DNA of 64,000 bases from Vibrio ruber DSM 16370 (GCF_900163965.1 NZ_FULE01000031.1:186001-250000); one strand, 5' to 3'. Positions 10,482-22,327 are shown, counted from the stretch's first letter. Program-made: numbers and translations. Notes: a model not told the origin generated them from the sequence alone.

Positions 10482-11486
10482 ATGGCGACAATGAAGGATG
10501 TTGCTCAACTAGCGGGAGTGTCAACCGCGACCGTATCTAGGGCATTGATGAATCCCGAAAAAGTGTCGCCGACGACAAGAAAGCGGGTTGAAGATGCAGT
10601 GCTTGAAGCCGGATATTCTCCGAATTCACTGGCACGTAATTTAAGACGTAACGAGTCAAAGACGATTGTTGCGATTGTTCCCGATATTTGTGACCCGTAT
10701 TTTACTGAAATTATTCGGGGCATTGAGGATGCAGCCGTCGAGCATGGTTACTTGGTGCTACTGGGTGACAGCGGACAACAGAAAAAACGCGAAAGCTCCT
10801 TTGTCAATCTGGTCTTTACCAAGCAAGCTGACGGAATGCTGCTACTGGGAACCGATTTACCGTTTGATGCCAGTAAGTCTGAACAGAAAAACCTACCACC
10901 GATGGTGATGGCCTGTGAGTACGCGCCGGAACTGGAGCTGCCGACAGTCCATATTGATAATCTGACTTCTGCATTTGAAGTTGTGAATTATCTCACTCAG
11001 ATGGGACACCAAAAAATTGGTGAAATTGCCGGCCCCGATTCAGCAGCGTTGTGTCATTTCCGTCATCAGGGATATATGCAGGCGCTCCGACGTGCCGGAA
11101 TAACCATGAATCCTGCTTATCATTATAAAGGTGATTTCAGTTTTGAAGCCGGCGTGAAAGCGATTCGGCTCCTTTTGGGGTTGTCTGATCCACCGGGAGC
11201 GGTTTTCTGCCACAATGACATGATGGCTATCGGTGCGATTCAAGAAGCAAAGCGTCTGGGCGTCAGAGTCCCTCAGGATCTGTCGGTGGTTGGTTTTGAC
11301 GATATTAACTTTGCGCAATATTGTGATCCACCGTTAACCACCGTGTCCCAGCCCCGGTATGAAATTGGTCGTCAGGCGATGCTGATGATGTTGGAAGTGC
11401 TTCGGGGACACGATGTTCGGGCCGGCTCGCGTTTGCTGGAAACAAAACTGGTGATTCGTGAAAGTGTTGCTGCTCCTCGTGGGTGA
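10482..11486 (+). CDS. cytR: LacI-family repressor CytR
   Basis: Represses nucleoside uptake and catabolism genes in concert with CRP and is relieved by cytidine; in vibrios it also affects competence and chitin-related functions. The HTH is MATMKDVAQLAGVSTATVSR at the N-terminus, followed by the hinge and periplasmic-binding-like effector domain (VAIVPDICDPYF through TTVSQPRYEIG). The start at 10482 is chosen over an upstream in-frame codon because it places MATMKDVAQ first and follows AAAGAGGG. It has 334 residues. The next gene is ftsN, as in related genomes. Confidence 0.93.
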   Translation: MATMKDVAQLAGVSTATVSRALMNPEKVSPTTRKRVEDAVLEAGYSPNSLARNLRRNESKTIVAIVPDICDPYFTEIIRGIEDAAVEHGYLVLLGDSGQQKKRESSFVNLVFTKQADGMLLLGTDLPFDASKSEQKNLPPMVMACEYAPELELPTVHIDNLTSAFEVVNYLTQMGHQKIGEIAGPDSAALCHFRHQGYMQALRRAGITMNPAYHYKGDFSFEAGVKAIRLLLGLSDPPGAVFCHNDMMAIGAIQEAKRLGVRVPQDLSVVGFDDINFAQYCDPPLTTVSQPRYEIGRQAMLMMLEVLRGHDVRAGSRLLETKLVIRESVAAPRG

Positions 11487-11591
11487 CATGGCGTAAACCT
11501 CAATAATGTTAACGCGTATGGTGCTCAGAGTTGTGCTTCTGAATGGTCTTCTTTAACATACAGTCATTGTTTGTAAGGTAAGCATAATTTA

Positions 11592-12140
11592 GTGGCTAAT
11601 AAAGACTATGTGAAACGGGGTAGCGCAGCAAAGAAAACTGCGCGTAAAACACCGAAGAAGCGCCCTTGGCTGAGTGGTATGCTCGCTGTGATTTTGGTCG
11701 CTGTGTTTGGTTATGGCTTGTATACACTGAGCATACAGCCATCTCCACCAGAGAATCGTGCACCGGTGACTCAAAAAACCGAGGTCAAGCAGCCAAAGCA
11801 TGACAATCAAAAGACGCTACCACCACCTCCGACTGAAAAGTGGGACTATGTTGATATCTTGCCTCAGCGTGAGATTGAAGTGACCCCCAAAGCACTGAAA
11901 GTATCGGAAATTCCGTACATCATGCAGTGCGGTGCATACAAAACAATGGCTCAGGCGGAAAAACGAAAACTGGACATCGCTTTTCAGGGGATTAAAAGTA
12001 AAATCCGTAAGAAAGAAGATAGTAGCTGGTATCGCGTGGTGATCGGTCCTTACAAATTTAAACGCGATGCCGAACGTGATCGACACAAGCTTCAGCGCGC
12101 CAAGATTGAACCCTGTGCAATTTGGAAAGAAAGGCAATAG
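11592..12140 (+). CDS. ftsN: Cell division protein FtsN
   Basis: Inner-membrane divisome activator. It starts at GTG (MANKDYVKRG), has a basic cytoplasmic segment (residues 7-27), one transmembrane helix (about 29-48), a proline/lysine-rich linker and a C-terminal SPOR domain (about 104-182) that binds denuded peptidoglycan. The SPOR domain has the paired cysteines of FtsN (QCGAYK and EPCAIW). At 182 residues the linker is much shorter than in E. coli FtsN. Position between cytR and hslV matches the conserved order. Confidence 0.93.
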   Translation: MANKDYVKRGSAAKKTARKTPKKRPWLSGMLAVILVAVFGYGLYTLSIQPSPPENRAPVTQKTEVKQPKHDNQKTLPPPPTEKWDYVDILPQREIEVTPKALKVSEIPYIMQCGAYKTMAQAEKRKLDIAFQGIKSKIRKKEDSSWYRVVIGPYKFKRDAERDRHKLQRAKIEPCAIWKERQ

Positions 12141-12212
12141 TACCTTTCTCCCCGACCTCCGGAGCTGGTCACAGATTTCCGGAGGAAATAACCACGATAT
12201 CCCGCCTTTTGA

Positions 12213-12242
12213 CTTGAATTCAGACAACCTTGTCCTTATATA
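12213..12242 (+). promoter_or_regulatory. Candidate sigma-32 promoter of hslVU
   Basis: CTTGAA at 12213-12218 matches the sigma-32 -35 element. About 14 bp later TCCTTATAT gives only a partial -10 match. It lies 40-70 bp before the hslV start. hslVU is a heat-shock operon in enteric bacteria, so the position is plausible. Confidence 0.4.
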
Positions 12243-12281
12243 GTTTTCTAACACACTTTATAAAATGAAAGAGGTCCTCTC

Positions 12282-12821
12282 GTGACTACAATCGTATCCG
12301 TCCGTCGTGATAATAAAGTTGTTATTGCCGGAGATGGTCAGGTTTCTCTGGGTAATACCGTGATGAAAGGCAATGCACGCAAGGTGCGCCGCCTGTATAA
12401 CGATAAGATACTGGCTGGGTTTGCCGGCGGTACCGCTGATGCATTTACACTGTTTGAACGCTTTGAAAGCAAACTGCAAATGCACCAGGGGCATCTGGTG
12501 AAGGCTGCTGTTGAACTTGCCAAAGACTGGCGAAGTGATCGGGCATTACGCCGTCTGGAAGCGATTTTAGCCGTTGCTGATGAGACCGCTTCATTAATTA
12601 TTACCGGTAATGGTGATGTTGTGCAGCCAGAACATGATCTGATCGCAATTGGTTCCGGGGGCAATTACGCGCAGGCTGCTGCAACAGCTTTACTCGAAAA
12701 TACCGATCTGGACGCGCAGGTCATTGCTGAAAAAGCACTGCAAATTGCAGGTGACATCTGTGTGTTTACTAACCATTTCCAGACTATCGAAGTGCTTGAA
12801 ATTCCCCAGAGTGAAGCATAA
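12282..12821 (+). CDS. hslV: ATP-dependent protease subunit HslV (ClpQ)
   Basis: Proteolytic core of the HslUV two-component protease, a cytosolic dodecamer. It has 179 residues and starts at GTG; removal of the first residue exposes the catalytic threonine of [28 protein letters not shown] and the [16 protein letters not shown] segment are family signatures. hslU follows 44 bp downstream as an operon. A heat-shock type promoter may lie upstream. Confidence 0.97.
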   Translation: MTTIVSVRRDNKVVIAGDGQVSLGNTVMKGNARKVRRLYNDKILAGFAGGTADAFTLFERFESKLQMHQGHLVKAAVELAKDWRSDRALRRLEAILAVADETASLIITGNGDVVQPEHDLIAIGSGGNYAQAAATALLENTDLDAQVIAEKALQIAGDICVFTNHFQTIEVLEIPQSEA

Positions 12822-12865
12822 AAACGATTCGGTAGCGTCTGCAATACAGAACAAAGGAAATAAGC

Positions 12866-14197
12866 ATGTCTGAAATGACTCCTCGTGAAATTGTTCATGA
12901 ACTTAATCGTCATATTATCGGTCAGGACAAAGCGAAAAGAGCGGTCGCGATTGCTCTACGTAACCGCTGGCGTCGCATGCAGTTGGAAGAGAGCCTGCGT
13001 GTCGAAGTGACGCCCAAAAATATTTTGATGATTGGCCCAACCGGGGTCGGTAAAACTGAAATCGCTCGTCGTTTGGCAAAGCTGGCGAATGCTCCGTTTA
13101 TGAAGATCGAAGCGACAAAATTTACGGAAGTCGGCTATGTCGGTAAAGAAGTTGAATCGATTATCCGTGATCTGACCGACGTTGCCGTGAAGATGACCCA
13201 CCAGCAAGCGATGGAAAAAGTGAAATTCCGTGCAGAAGAGCTTGCTGAAGAACGTATTCTTGATGTATTGCTTCCGCCGGCACGTGATTCTTGGGGTGAG
13301 GAAGAGCGAACAGAAGATTTTTCTCATACCAGACAAGTCTTCCGTAAGAAATTGCGTGAAGGTCAGCTCGATGATAAAGAGATTGAAATCGATGTTGCCG
13401 CGCCGCAGATGGGCGTTGAAATTATGGCGCCTCCCGGTATGGAAGAAATGACCAATCAGCTGCAGGGGATGTTCCAGAATCTGGCCGGGAACACGCAAAA
13501 GAAACGCAAGCTGAAGATTAAAGATGCGTTTAAAGCGTTAACGGAAGAAGAAGCGGCCAAACTGGTCAATCAGGATGAACTGAAAGAACAAGCTATCTTC
13601 AATGTTGAAAATCACGGTATCGTATTTGTCGATGAGATCGACAAAATCTGTAAACGGGGTGAAGTGTCCGGGCCGGATGTATCCCGTGAAGGGGTACAGC
13701 GCGATCTGTTGCCGCTGATTGAGGGCAGCACCGTATCGACTAAACACGGAATGGTCAGAACTGACCATATACTGTTTATCGCTTCCGGGGCTTTTCAGGT
13801 TGCCAAACCATCGGATTTGATTCCTGAATTACAGGGGCGTTTACCGATTCGGGTTGAGTTGGAAGCCTTGAGCAGTGAGGATTTCAAACGTATCCTGACC
13901 GAACCGAAAGCATCGCTGACAGAGCAATATCAGGCGTTGATGGCAACAGAAAATGTTGCTATTGAGTTCTCAGAAGATGGCATCGCACAGATTGCGGATG
14001 CTGCCTGGCAGGTAAATGAAACGACTGAAAATATCGGGGCTCGCCGCCTGCATACTGTGATGGAACGATTGATGGATGAAATTTCTTTCGATGCGACCGA
14101 TAAGGCTGGTTCGTCGTTCACCATCGACGCCGCCTATGTCAAAGAGCGCCTCGGTGAATTGATTGGGGATGAAGACCTGAGCCGCTTTATTCTGTAA
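12866..14197 (+). CDS. hslU: ATPase subunit HslU (ClpY)
   Basis: AAA+ unfoldase that feeds substrates into HslV. It has 443 residues, full length. Walker A is [14 protein letters not shown] (about residues 57-70), followed by the intermediate I-domain, then Walker [10 protein letters not shown] (about 253-261) and the C-terminal HslV-activating tail DEDLSRFIL. An AAAGGAAAT ribosome site precedes the start. It ends at a hairpin terminator. Confidence 0.97.
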   Translation: MSEMTPREIVHELNRHIIGQDKAKRAVAIALRNRWRRMQLEESLRVEVTPKNILMIGPTGVGKTEIARRLAKLANAPFMKIEATKFTEVGYVGKEVESIIRDLTDVAVKMTHQQAMEKVKFRAEELAEERILDVLLPPARDSWGEEERTEDFSHTRQVFRKKLREGQLDDKEIEIDVAAPQMGVEIMAPPGMEEMTNQLQGMFQNLAGNTQKKRKLKIKDAFKALTEEEAAKLVNQDELKEQAIFNVENHGIVFVDEIDKICKRGEVSGPDVSREGVQRDLLPLIEGSTVSTKHGMVRTDHILFIASGAFQVAKPSDLIPELQGRLPIRVELEALSSEDFKRILTEPKASLTEQYQALMATENVAIEFSEDGIAQIADAAWQVNETTENIGARRLHTVMERLMDEISFDATDKAGSSFTIDAAYVKERLGELIGDEDLSRFIL

Positions 14198-14259
14198 ACG
14201 CTCAACATGTCATGCGGGCAATGATAGCCGTGCTTTCTATTGTCCGTTATCTCGATATA

Positions 14260-14288
14260 AAAGCTCGCATTTTTATGCGGGCTTTTTA
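14260..14288 (+). terminator. hslVU terminator
   Basis: An AGCTCGCAT / ATGCGGGCT stem with a TTTT loop is followed by TTTTTA, 65 bp after hslU. Confidence 0.75.
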
Positions 14289-14342
14289 TTATCAATGAAT
14301 TCGTCGTATACTAGGGCTCTTGACGTCCACTAGGCTGTAATC

Positions 14343-15260
14343 ATGATGAACTCTATTTCGATTTGGATGGATGCGGCTAGACCGAAAACCTTGCCTTTAG
14401 CATTGATTTCGATCCTCACAGGAAGTGCCTTAGCTTTTTCTGAAAAGCATTTTTCGTGGCCAATCGCAATTTTGGCCTTGACCACTGCAATTTTACTGCA
14501 AATTCTGTCTAACCTTGCCAATGATTATGGTGATGCGGTGAAAGGCACTGATAATGATGCTCGGTTAGGTCCGATGCGGGCAATTCAGTCAGGTGCGGTG
14601 ACATTGAAAGATATGAAATCAGCCATGTTGATCAATGTGCTGCTGACGATTGTTTCCGGCATGATGCTGATTCTGTATGCCTTGGACTCACTTGAAAATA
14701 TTTTAGTTTTTATCGGCCTTGGCGTCATGGCGATGATTGCAGCCGTTGCTTATACCGTTGGCAATAAACCTTATGGTTATGTCGGGCTGGGGGATGTTTC
14801 CGTCTTTATTTTCTTTGGCCTGTTGGGCGTCTCCGGCACTTATTTTCTCTATACCGGTCAGTTGAATTCGACGTTACTCCTGCCGTCGATAGCTTGTGGT
14901 TTACTGGCTGTCGCAGTATTGAATGTCAATAATATGCGCGATATCGAAAATGATGAAATATGCGGCAAACGGACAATAGCCGTTCGTTTAGGCCCGATAC
15001 TGGCTAAAAAATATCATTTTATTCTATTAGCCGGCGCCGTCTTCACGTTTAGTTTATATCTGTGGTTACAGACCGATCCGCTTTGGCTGGCACTTCCTTT
15101 TCTGCTCAGTCTGGTGGCGGTGGTCAAACATGCGGTTGCTATCTGGGAAGCGGAACAGCCTGTACAGATTGCGCCGATGTTACCGGCCGTCGTCAGATGC
15201 TCTGTTGTGACAAATTTACTGTTTGTCGGGATTGTCATTGCTCAAACACTGATCAGTTAA
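14343..15260 (+). CDS. menA: 1,4-dihydroxy-2-naphthoate polyprenyltransferase
   Basis: Membrane prenyltransferase that attaches the isoprenoid tail in menaquinone synthesis. It has 305 residues with multiple hydrophobic helices of the UbiA fold. The first Asp-rich site is NDYGDAVKGTDND (about 60-72) and the second is NNMRDIENDE (about 198-207). It is followed by rraA, the usual neighbour. Menaquinone fits the fumarate reductase encoded further along the window. Confidence 0.93.
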   Translation: MMNSISIWMDAARPKTLPLALISILTGSALAFSEKHFSWPIAILALTTAILLQILSNLANDYGDAVKGTDNDARLGPMRAIQSGAVTLKDMKSAMLINVLLTIVSGMMLILYALDSLENILVFIGLGVMAMIAAVAYTVGNKPYGYVGLGDVSVFIFFGLLGVSGTYFLYTGQLNSTLLLPSIACGLLAVAVLNVNNMRDIENDEICGKRTIAVRLGPILAKKYHFILLAGAVFTFSLYLWLQTDPLWLALPFLLSLVAVVKHAVAIWEAEQPVQIAPMLPAVVRCSVVTNLLFVGIVIAQTLIS

Positions 15261-15335
15261 TTGCGCTTTGTCATTGCAATGACTTACATAGTCGATATAC
15301 TCGTTTAAGATACTTTCGCTGTGAGAATGGTTGCC

Positions 15336-15899
15336 ATGGAATACAATACATCTGCACTTTGTGATATTTATTTCGATCAGGTTGATGTTGTAGAACCGAT
15401 GTTCAGTAATTTTGGCGGGCGAGCCTCTTTTGCCGGTCAGATAACAACGATCAAATGTTTTGAAGATAATGGTTTGATCCGTGAAGTGCTTGAGCAAGAC
15501 GGCTTGGGACGGGTGCTATTGATTGATGGCGGTGGTTCTTTACGTCGTGCCCTGATTGACGCCGAATTAGCTGCGCTCGCTGAAGAAAATGAGTGGGAAG
15601 GGTTGGTTGTCTACGGGTGCGTTCGTGAAGTGGACGAACTGGAAGAGATGAATATTGGTATTCAGGCCATGGCATCAATTCCTGTTGGCGCTGCGGCACA
15701 AAGTATAGGGGAAATTGATATCCCCGTTAATTTTGGTGGCGTCACTTTCTTACCGGAAGATTATCTTTATGCTGACAGTACCGGTATCATTCTTTCTCAG
15801 GAGCCTTTGAATACTGACCTCGAAGAGGCTGAATTGGATGAGGAAGAACTCGATGACGATGACCTCATCTCTGAAGAAGATGATGAAGTACGGATTTAA
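15336..15899 (+). CDS. rraA: Ribonuclease E activity regulator RraA
   Basis: Trimeric protein that binds RNase E and inhibits degradosome activity; the fold resembles methyltransferases but is not catalytic. The start [12 protein letters not shown] matches homologues, so 15336 is chosen over an upstream GTG. The core (about 1-160) contains [16 protein letters not shown] and [11 protein letters not shown]. It has 187 residues because of a very acidic C-terminal tail (Glu/Asp-rich, about 160-187) absent from the 161-residue E. coli protein. Confidence 0.95.
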   Translation: MEYNTSALCDIYFDQVDVVEPMFSNFGGRASFAGQITTIKCFEDNGLIREVLEQDGLGRVLLIDGGGSLRRALIDAELAALAEENEWEGLVVYGCVREVDELEEMNIGIQAMASIPVGAAAQSIGEIDIPVNFGGVTFLPEDYLYADSTGIILSQEPLNTDLEEAELDEEELDDDDLISEEDDEVRI

Positions 15900-15937
15900 T
15901 CCGGATCTGACCTGATATAAGATAAGAGCCGTTTTGT

Positions 15938-17335
15938 TTACGGCTCATTAACTTCTTTTTCTTGGTCGTCTTTCTGATTTCCAGTGTTTTTGCTATTACT
16001 GAAATACAGCGTTTGTCGTCGTAAAGACAATGCCTGAAAATATCCACATATCCCGCTAAGTATATTGCCGATAGCAATACCCACAAATAATCCATTCACC
16101 TGCCAGAGTTGTGAACCGATCCAAGCGGAAGGCAGTATAAAAATAAACAGGCGCATGAAATTCCAACTGAAGGCTTTCAGTGGTTGGTGCAGTGCATTCA
16201 GCGCCGAAACGATCATCATCACTATCCCTTGAAATCCATAACTCAATGGTACAATTAACAGGTAATGCCAGAGTATTTCCCGAACCTGTGTTTCCTGTGA
16301 GAAGAGAGCAGAAATAGGGATACTTAGCGGAACCATCATCAAAAATATGATGCCCTGGAACACAACAGAAAACCGTATACTTAAGAACAGCCCGGCGAAA
16401 CCTCGCTGCGGATTATCGGCTCCAAAATTTTGTGCTAGGAAAGGGGTGAGTGTCGAAGTTAATGACATTAGCACCAAAATCAGGAGTGATTCAACGCGTT
16501 GCGCAGCACCGTATGCCGCAACCGCGACAGTACCATGCTGGGAGAGCAGTATCATTAGCAATGCACCGGAGAGTGGAGTCATCGCATTCGATAGGGCTGC
16601 CGGGGTTCCAATCTGCAAAATCTGTTTCCAGTCTGGCCATAATGCGCGCCAATAAGGTCGTGTAACTAATCGTTCCCGGTAGAATAGGATATAGAATGTT
16701 CCGACCAAGACTGTACTCCAGCTAATTGCGCTGGCAATCGCTGCACCCTGAATACCAAGTTTAGGAAAGGGGCCATAACCGAAGATGAGTAACGGATCTA
16801 AAATACCGTTGATGGCGCCGGAGATAATCATGAGCAGCGCAGGCGTTCTGGTATCGCCGGTTGCTCGGATGGCACTGTTTCCGGCCATCGGGATGACCAG
16901 CAAGGGGACGGCAATATACCAGACGGACATGTATTGCTGTATCAAAGGTAATAAGGTTTGCTGAGCACCGAGTAAGGTAAAAAGCGGAGTGATGGTTAAC
17001 AAGCCAATGCCTGAAGCGATAGTGACTAAAACCACGGCCAGTAGTAAACCATGAATTGTCAGACGTGCTGCGTTATGCATCGATTTTTGACCGAGCAAAT
17101 GCCCAATACTGGTCGATAAACCGATGCCGATTCCCATGGTGATGCAGTTGACTGCAAAAGTCACAGGGAATGTATAGCTGACGGCAGCCAGCGCCTGTGT
17201 GCCGAGCAGAGAAATAAAGTAGGTATCGATTAAGTTGAACATCAGCACCGATATCATGCCGAAGGTCATCGGGATTGTCATCCGGCGGAGTACGACGGGA
17301 ATTGGTGCCGAAAGCAGCCCGTGTTTATCATGCAT
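15938..17335 (-). CDS. MATE family multidrug efflux transporter
   Basis: Integral membrane exporter of 465 residues with about 12 predicted helices in two homologous halves, probably cation-coupled. The N-terminal region with RMTIPMTFGMISVLMFNLIDT and the GTQALAAVSYTFPV motif are typical of the MatE family. It ends in a charged, likely cytoplasmic tail (KNTGNQKDDQEKEVNEP). It is transcribed in the same direction as tpiA but separated from it by a terminator. The substrate is unknown. Confidence 0.85.
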   Translation of the reverse strand: MHDKHGLLSAPIPVVLRRMTIPMTFGMISVLMFNLIDTYFISLLGTQALAAVSYTFPVTFAVNCITMGIGIGLSTSIGHLLGQKSMHNAARLTIHGLLLAVVLVTIASGIGLLTITPLFTLLGAQQTLLPLIQQYMSVWYIAVPLLVIPMAGNSAIRATGDTRTPALLMIISGAINGILDPLLIFGYGPFPKLGIQGAAIASAISWSTVLVGTFYILFYRERLVTRPYWRALWPDWKQILQIGTPAALSNAMTPLSGALLMILLSQHGTVAVAAYGAAQRVESLLILVLMSLTSTLTPFLAQNFGADNPQRGFAGLFLSIRFSVVFQGIIFLMMVPLSIPISALFSQETQVREILWHYLLIVPLSYGFQGIVMMIVSALNALHQPLKAFSWNFMRLFIFILPSAWIGSQLWQVNGLFVGIAIGNILSGICGYFQALSLRRQTLYFSNSKNTGNQKDDQEKEVNEP

Positions 17336-17418
17336 AGCAAAGAAGGATGTCTATCGGGGAAACCGGGATCACAGCATACTCGATTCTGGTCAAAACGGCC
17401 AGTTTACTCTCGGGATGA

Positions 17419-17446
17419 TAAAAAGGCCGGCAAAGTGCCGACCTTG
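17419..17446 (-). terminator. tpiA terminator
   Basis: On the minus strand an AAGGTCGGCA / TGCCGGCCTT stem is followed by TTTTTATC, just past the tpiA stop. Confidence 0.75.
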
Positions 17447-17469
17447 AAAATAAGTGCGATATTGGCTCG

Positions 17470-18240
17470 TTATGCTTTGGCTGCTGCGGCTGCTTTTGCA
17501 ATCGCTGCAAATCCTTTCGCATCGAGTGCCGCTCCGCCAACGAGGGCGCCATCAATGTCTGGCTGAGCAAAGAGCTCTGCGGCATTCTCTGCTTTTACAG
17601 AACCACCGTACTGGATAATGACATTCTTAGCCACTGCTTCACTTTCTTTGGCAATATGAGCACGGATAGAAGCATGAATTGATTGTGCTTGTTCAGCAGT
17701 TGCCGCTTTACCCGTACCGATAGCCCAGATTGGTTCGTACGCGATGATTGCATCATTGAGTGCTTCAACACCTTGTGTTTTGATCACTGCATCAAGTTGG
17801 CGTGCACAAACGGCAAGAGTCTCACCAGCTTCGTTTTGTGCTTCTGATTCACCGATACATAAGACAGGTGTCAGGCCATTTTCTTTCAGGAACGCAAATT
17901 TTTGAGCAACGAACTCATCAGATTCATGATGGTATTCGCGACGCTCAGAGTGACCGATAATAATGTGTGTTGCACCAAAGTCTTTCAGCATTTGAGGAGA
18001 CACATCACCGGTAAAAGCACCACTGTTGTTTACGTCAGTATTTTGTGCACCCAGAATAATCTTATTTCCGCCTTCTTTGATTAACCGTTCAGCAAGATCA
18101 AGGTATAAAGCGGGTGGTGCAACTGCGACGTCAACACCGGCAACGCCTTCGAGTTCAGCATTCAGGCCAGTGAGTAGTTCAGTGACCATCGTTTTACTTC
18201 CGTTTAGTTTCCAGTTACCCATAACAACAGGACGACGCAT
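17470..18240 (-). CDS. tpiA: Triosephosphate isomerase
   Basis: Glycolytic TIM-barrel enzyme interconverting DHAP and glyceraldehyde-3-phosphate. From ATG 18238-18240 ([14 protein letters not shown]) it has 256 residues. The catalytic residues are visible: Lys11 in NWKLNG, His97 in IIGHSERR and Glu169 in [13 protein letters not shown] longer frame to 18327 exists, but the standard N-terminus starts here. Confidence 0.97.
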   Translation of the reverse strand: MRRPVVMGNWKLNGSKTMVTELLTGLNAELEGVAGVDVAVAPPALYLDLAERLIKEGGNKIILGAQNTDVNNSGAFTGDVSPQMLKDFGATHIIIGHSERREYHHESDEFVAQKFAFLKENGLTPVLCIGESEAQNEAGETLAVCARQLDAVIKTQGVEALNDAIIAYEPIWAIGTGKAATAEQAQSIHASIRAHIAKESEAVAKNVIIQYGGSVKAENAAELFAQPDIDGALVGGAALDAKGFAAIAKAAAAAKA

Positions 18241-18447
18241 AGGAATATCTCCAAATTCAGTGAGTATAAAAATGTGACTTCGACAGAATATAACAGATAA
18301 AACCAAGTAGATCATGATACGAATCATGACTTTCTTGGTTAGAGCATTTGAGATTGCTTCGATTTGGTTCTATTTTACCAGAGCCATTGGCTTCAGGGTG
18401 GGAAGGCCTGAAATTCTAGACAGTATGTCATGATAGGGATACATCAT

Positions 18448-18798
18448 ATGATCAATCTTCGGATGGAATATTCAGCACCGGTTGATGAACGTGTAAATAC
18501 TTCCAGATTGCTGGAAGATCTTCACCAAGTGCTACTGCATGATGAAACCATTCTTCAATTGGGTTTATCGGTCAAAAGTAATGCCATCCGGAGCCATCAA
18601 TGGTTTGTCGGTGAACAGTTGGATACTGCTGATTTTATACAGTTAATTGTCGAAGTGGGTCAGGAATATGTTGCGGATATCCGTCACTCTGTGATCGGAA
18701 AACTGACCGAACGCTTTGCGCAGGACGCGGACAAAATTGAAAATCTTTCAGTTTTTCTGAGAGTGATTGAGCAGCATTATATCCGATGTCGCAGTTAA
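18448..18798 (+). CDS. Conserved hypothetical protein
   Basis: A 116-residue soluble protein starting MINLRMEYSAPVDERV after an AGGGAT ribosome site; an in-frame ATG at 18430 is less well placed. It is acidic and mostly helical by composition, with no signal peptide, membrane segment or cysteine cluster. It is divergent from tpiA. I do not recognise a domain. Good ribosome site, neighbour-like codon use and a closing hairpin support a real gene. Confidence 0.7.
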   Translation: MINLRMEYSAPVDERVNTSRLLEDLHQVLLHDETILQLGLSVKSNAIRSHQWFVGEQLDTADFIQLIVEVGQEYVADIRHSVIGKLTERFAQDADKIENLSVFLRVIEQHYIRCRS

Positions 18799-18800
18799 TA

Positions 18801-18820
18801 ATGCCCTCAAAAGAGGGCAT
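18801..18820. terminator. Hairpin after the hypothetical gene
   Basis: ATGCCCTC / GAGGGCAT with an AAAA loop lies 2 bp past the stop. The T-tract is weak, so termination efficiency is uncertain. Confidence 0.5.
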
Positions 18821-18952
18821 ATCAATACAGGCTGAAAGTTACAAACCACATCACAAACAACGAACCAAATATGTTGATTGACGTAGGCACCTTCGCAAAG
18901 CAATCTCTTTTTTCAGAGCAGGCATCATGAGTATGATTGCGCCATCTCTGAT

Positions 18953-19297
18953 TCAAACGTGTGGCCTGTATCGGTGAAACGGAATCACATCAGCAGCAGG
19001 GCTTGGAGTATCATCAGCTGAGCTGCTGTTTAACGCATTTTGGAATTTTACCATCTGTGCACTCAACTCTCTCATTAGTTTTACATTGGCATGATCCGCA
19101 TTTTTGCAAGAGCGCACGACTCTGTCGATGTGGCTTTGCTGAGCCCATAGTCGTTCTTGCATTTTTCGAGACGACGAGAGGATCATCTCTTCACAGATGT
19201 CACGTTTGAGCATCGCGAATGCTTCCGGATTGTGTTTAGCCAGTGCTACCAGCTCGTCGAATGGGGGGAGCTCGGTATAAAAACTTGGTGCGGCCAT
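18953..19297 (-). CDS. DUF3135-like small protein
   Basis: A 114-residue soluble protein. The N-terminal LPPFDELVALAKHNPEAFAMLKR stretch, followed by a basic helical segment, resembles DUF3135 proteins of vibrios and relatives. It ends with a histidine/proline-rich PFHRYRPHV. Function is unknown. It sits alone between the tpiA region and the SufR-like regulator. Confidence 0.7.
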   Translation of the reverse strand: MAAPSFYTELPPFDELVALAKHNPEAFAMLKRDICEEMILSSSRKMQERLWAQQSHIDRVVRSCKNADHANVKLMRELSAQMVKFQNALNSSSADDTPSPAADVIPFHRYRPHV

Positions 19298-19427
19298 ATA
19301 TCACCTCAGTTTCTTTGTATGCTAGCCTATGACTCAAATTAAACTCATTTAATTAGAATACTACTCAATGATAAACCAAAATTGATCAAATTGTGAATTT
19401 AATGTGAGAACTTCTAACAAATGGGTA

Positions 19428-20048
19428 CTAACTGAGTTTCTTAATAATATAACTGCAACGCCGATGTCCGGAGACGATGTGCTCTTGACGTTCGATCGAA
19501 CACAGTCCTTCAAGCAGAGACTGAAAAATGTGTAGTTCCGATTGGCAAAAGCTTTGGCATCGCGTTGCTGCTTTACAGATCGGACAATGATTCTCAATGA
19601 GTCGATAGCCGTCCGGTAAAGTTTCCAGCTTCACCATATAACCTTCTCGCTCGCGCAAGGTCACTAGCATCTCGAGTTTTTCTTCCAATGTGGTACAGGT
19701 CTGAATTTCAGCGCGGTATTGTGACAATGTTTGCGCTTCTCGGGTGGCAACGATTTTGGCGATACCTTCTGAGCCGTATACCTGTTCGATTGCATCAATC
19801 ACCTGAAGCGTTAGTTCACCGTGGCGGTCGGCAAAGTAAGCATGCCCATCTTCTGTGAGTGTCCAGTGACGCGTTGGGCGACCCACCTTGACTTTGACAT
19901 CATAAAAGTGAACCAACCCATCTTCTTCAAGTGACTGAAGATGTTGGCGGGCTCCCATTGTGGTGATGTCGAAGCGATCAGCAAGTTGTTTCGCAGTGAC
20001 TGCGCCTTCTCGCTTGAGCGTATGCAATATCTTGTCGGCTGTTTTCAT
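19428..20048 (-). CDS. SufR-like winged-helix regulator with C-terminal cysteine cluster
   Basis: A 206-residue transcription factor. The N-terminal winged HTH (residues 1-65) includes KREGAVTAKQLADRFDITTM and a wing with KVGRPTRHWTL. The C-terminus has six cysteines; four are spaced C-x12-C-x14-C-x14-C, close to the C-x12-C-x13-C-x14-C pattern of the [4Fe-4S] repressor SufR. It therefore probably senses Fe-S status, redox or nitric oxide. It is monocistronic and upstream of, but opposite to, groESL. Its targets are not evident here. Confidence 0.75.
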   Translation of the reverse strand: MKTADKILHTLKREGAVTAKQLADRFDITTMGARQHLQSLEEDGLVHFYDVKVKVGRPTRHWTLTEDGHAYFADRHGELTLQVIDAIEQVYGSEGIAKIVATREAQTLSQYRAEIQTCTTLEEKLEMLVTLREREGYMVKLETLPDGYRLIENHCPICKAATRCQSFCQSELHIFQSLLEGLCSIERQEHIVSGHRRCSYIIKKLS

Positions 20049-20197
20049 TGGTGTCCTCTTCGCTCCGGCTATTATTCAGACTTCAGTTAATAAAGTAAAC
20101 AATTGACTATTGGCCGAAGATGAGAAGCTGTCGGAGAGAAAAAGTCGGGAATGATTATTATTTTGTTATGCACATCACATTTTTTTGCCTGTTCACC

Positions 20198-20226
20198 CTT
20201 GGGATATTTACTTTTCTCCCCCACAT
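20198..20226 (+). promoter_or_regulatory. Candidate sigma-32 promoter of groESL
   Basis: CTTGGG at 20198-20203 resembles the -35 CTTGAA. After about 14 bp, CCCCCACAT at 20218-20226 resembles the -10 CCCCATNT. It lies about 70 bp before groES, where a heat-shock promoter is expected. Confidence 0.6.
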
Positions 20227-20294
20227 AGAAAGCACAAGCTGGTAAACAGCGTTTTCATAAACAACACAAATAATTAAATCAGGAGAGACGACCG

Positions 20295-20585
20295 ATGAAT
20301 ATTCGTCCATTACATGACCGAGTTATCGTTGAACGCCAAGAAGTTGAATCCAAGTCTGCTGGTGGGATCGTTTTAACTGGTTCTGCGGCGGAAAAATCAA
20401 CACGTGGTAAAGTGCTTGCTGTCGGCAACGGCCGAGTGCTTGAAAATGGGACTGTTCAGCCGCTGGATGTCAAAGTTGGTGATACTGTTATTTTTGCTGA
20501 AGGTTATGGCACCAAGTCAGAAAAAATCGATGGCAAAGAAGTATTGATCCTTGCTGAAAATGACATTCTGGCGATTGTCGAATAA
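20295..20585 (+). CDS. groES: Co-chaperonin GroES
   Basis: Heptameric 10-kDa lid of the GroEL chamber, 96 residues. It starts [16 protein letters not shown]; the mobile loop that contacts GroEL is around residues 17-32 ([16 protein letters not shown]). An AGGAGAG ribosome site precedes the start. It forms an operon with groEL 75 bp downstream. Confidence 0.98.
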   Translation: MNIRPLHDRVIVERQEVESKSAGGIVLTGSAAEKSTRGKVLAVGNGRVLENGTVQPLDVKVGDTVIFAEGYGTKSEKIDGKEVLILAENDILAIVE

Positions 20586-20657
20586 AAGTAGGCGTTGAGT
20601 AATTTTTGCTCTTATTCAAAACAATTGACGAAAACCGAATTAAGAAATAGGGAATAA

Positions 20658-22298
<1,641 letters not shown>

Positions 22299-22327
22299 TT
22301 GATTCATCACATCTGATGCATGATCTG

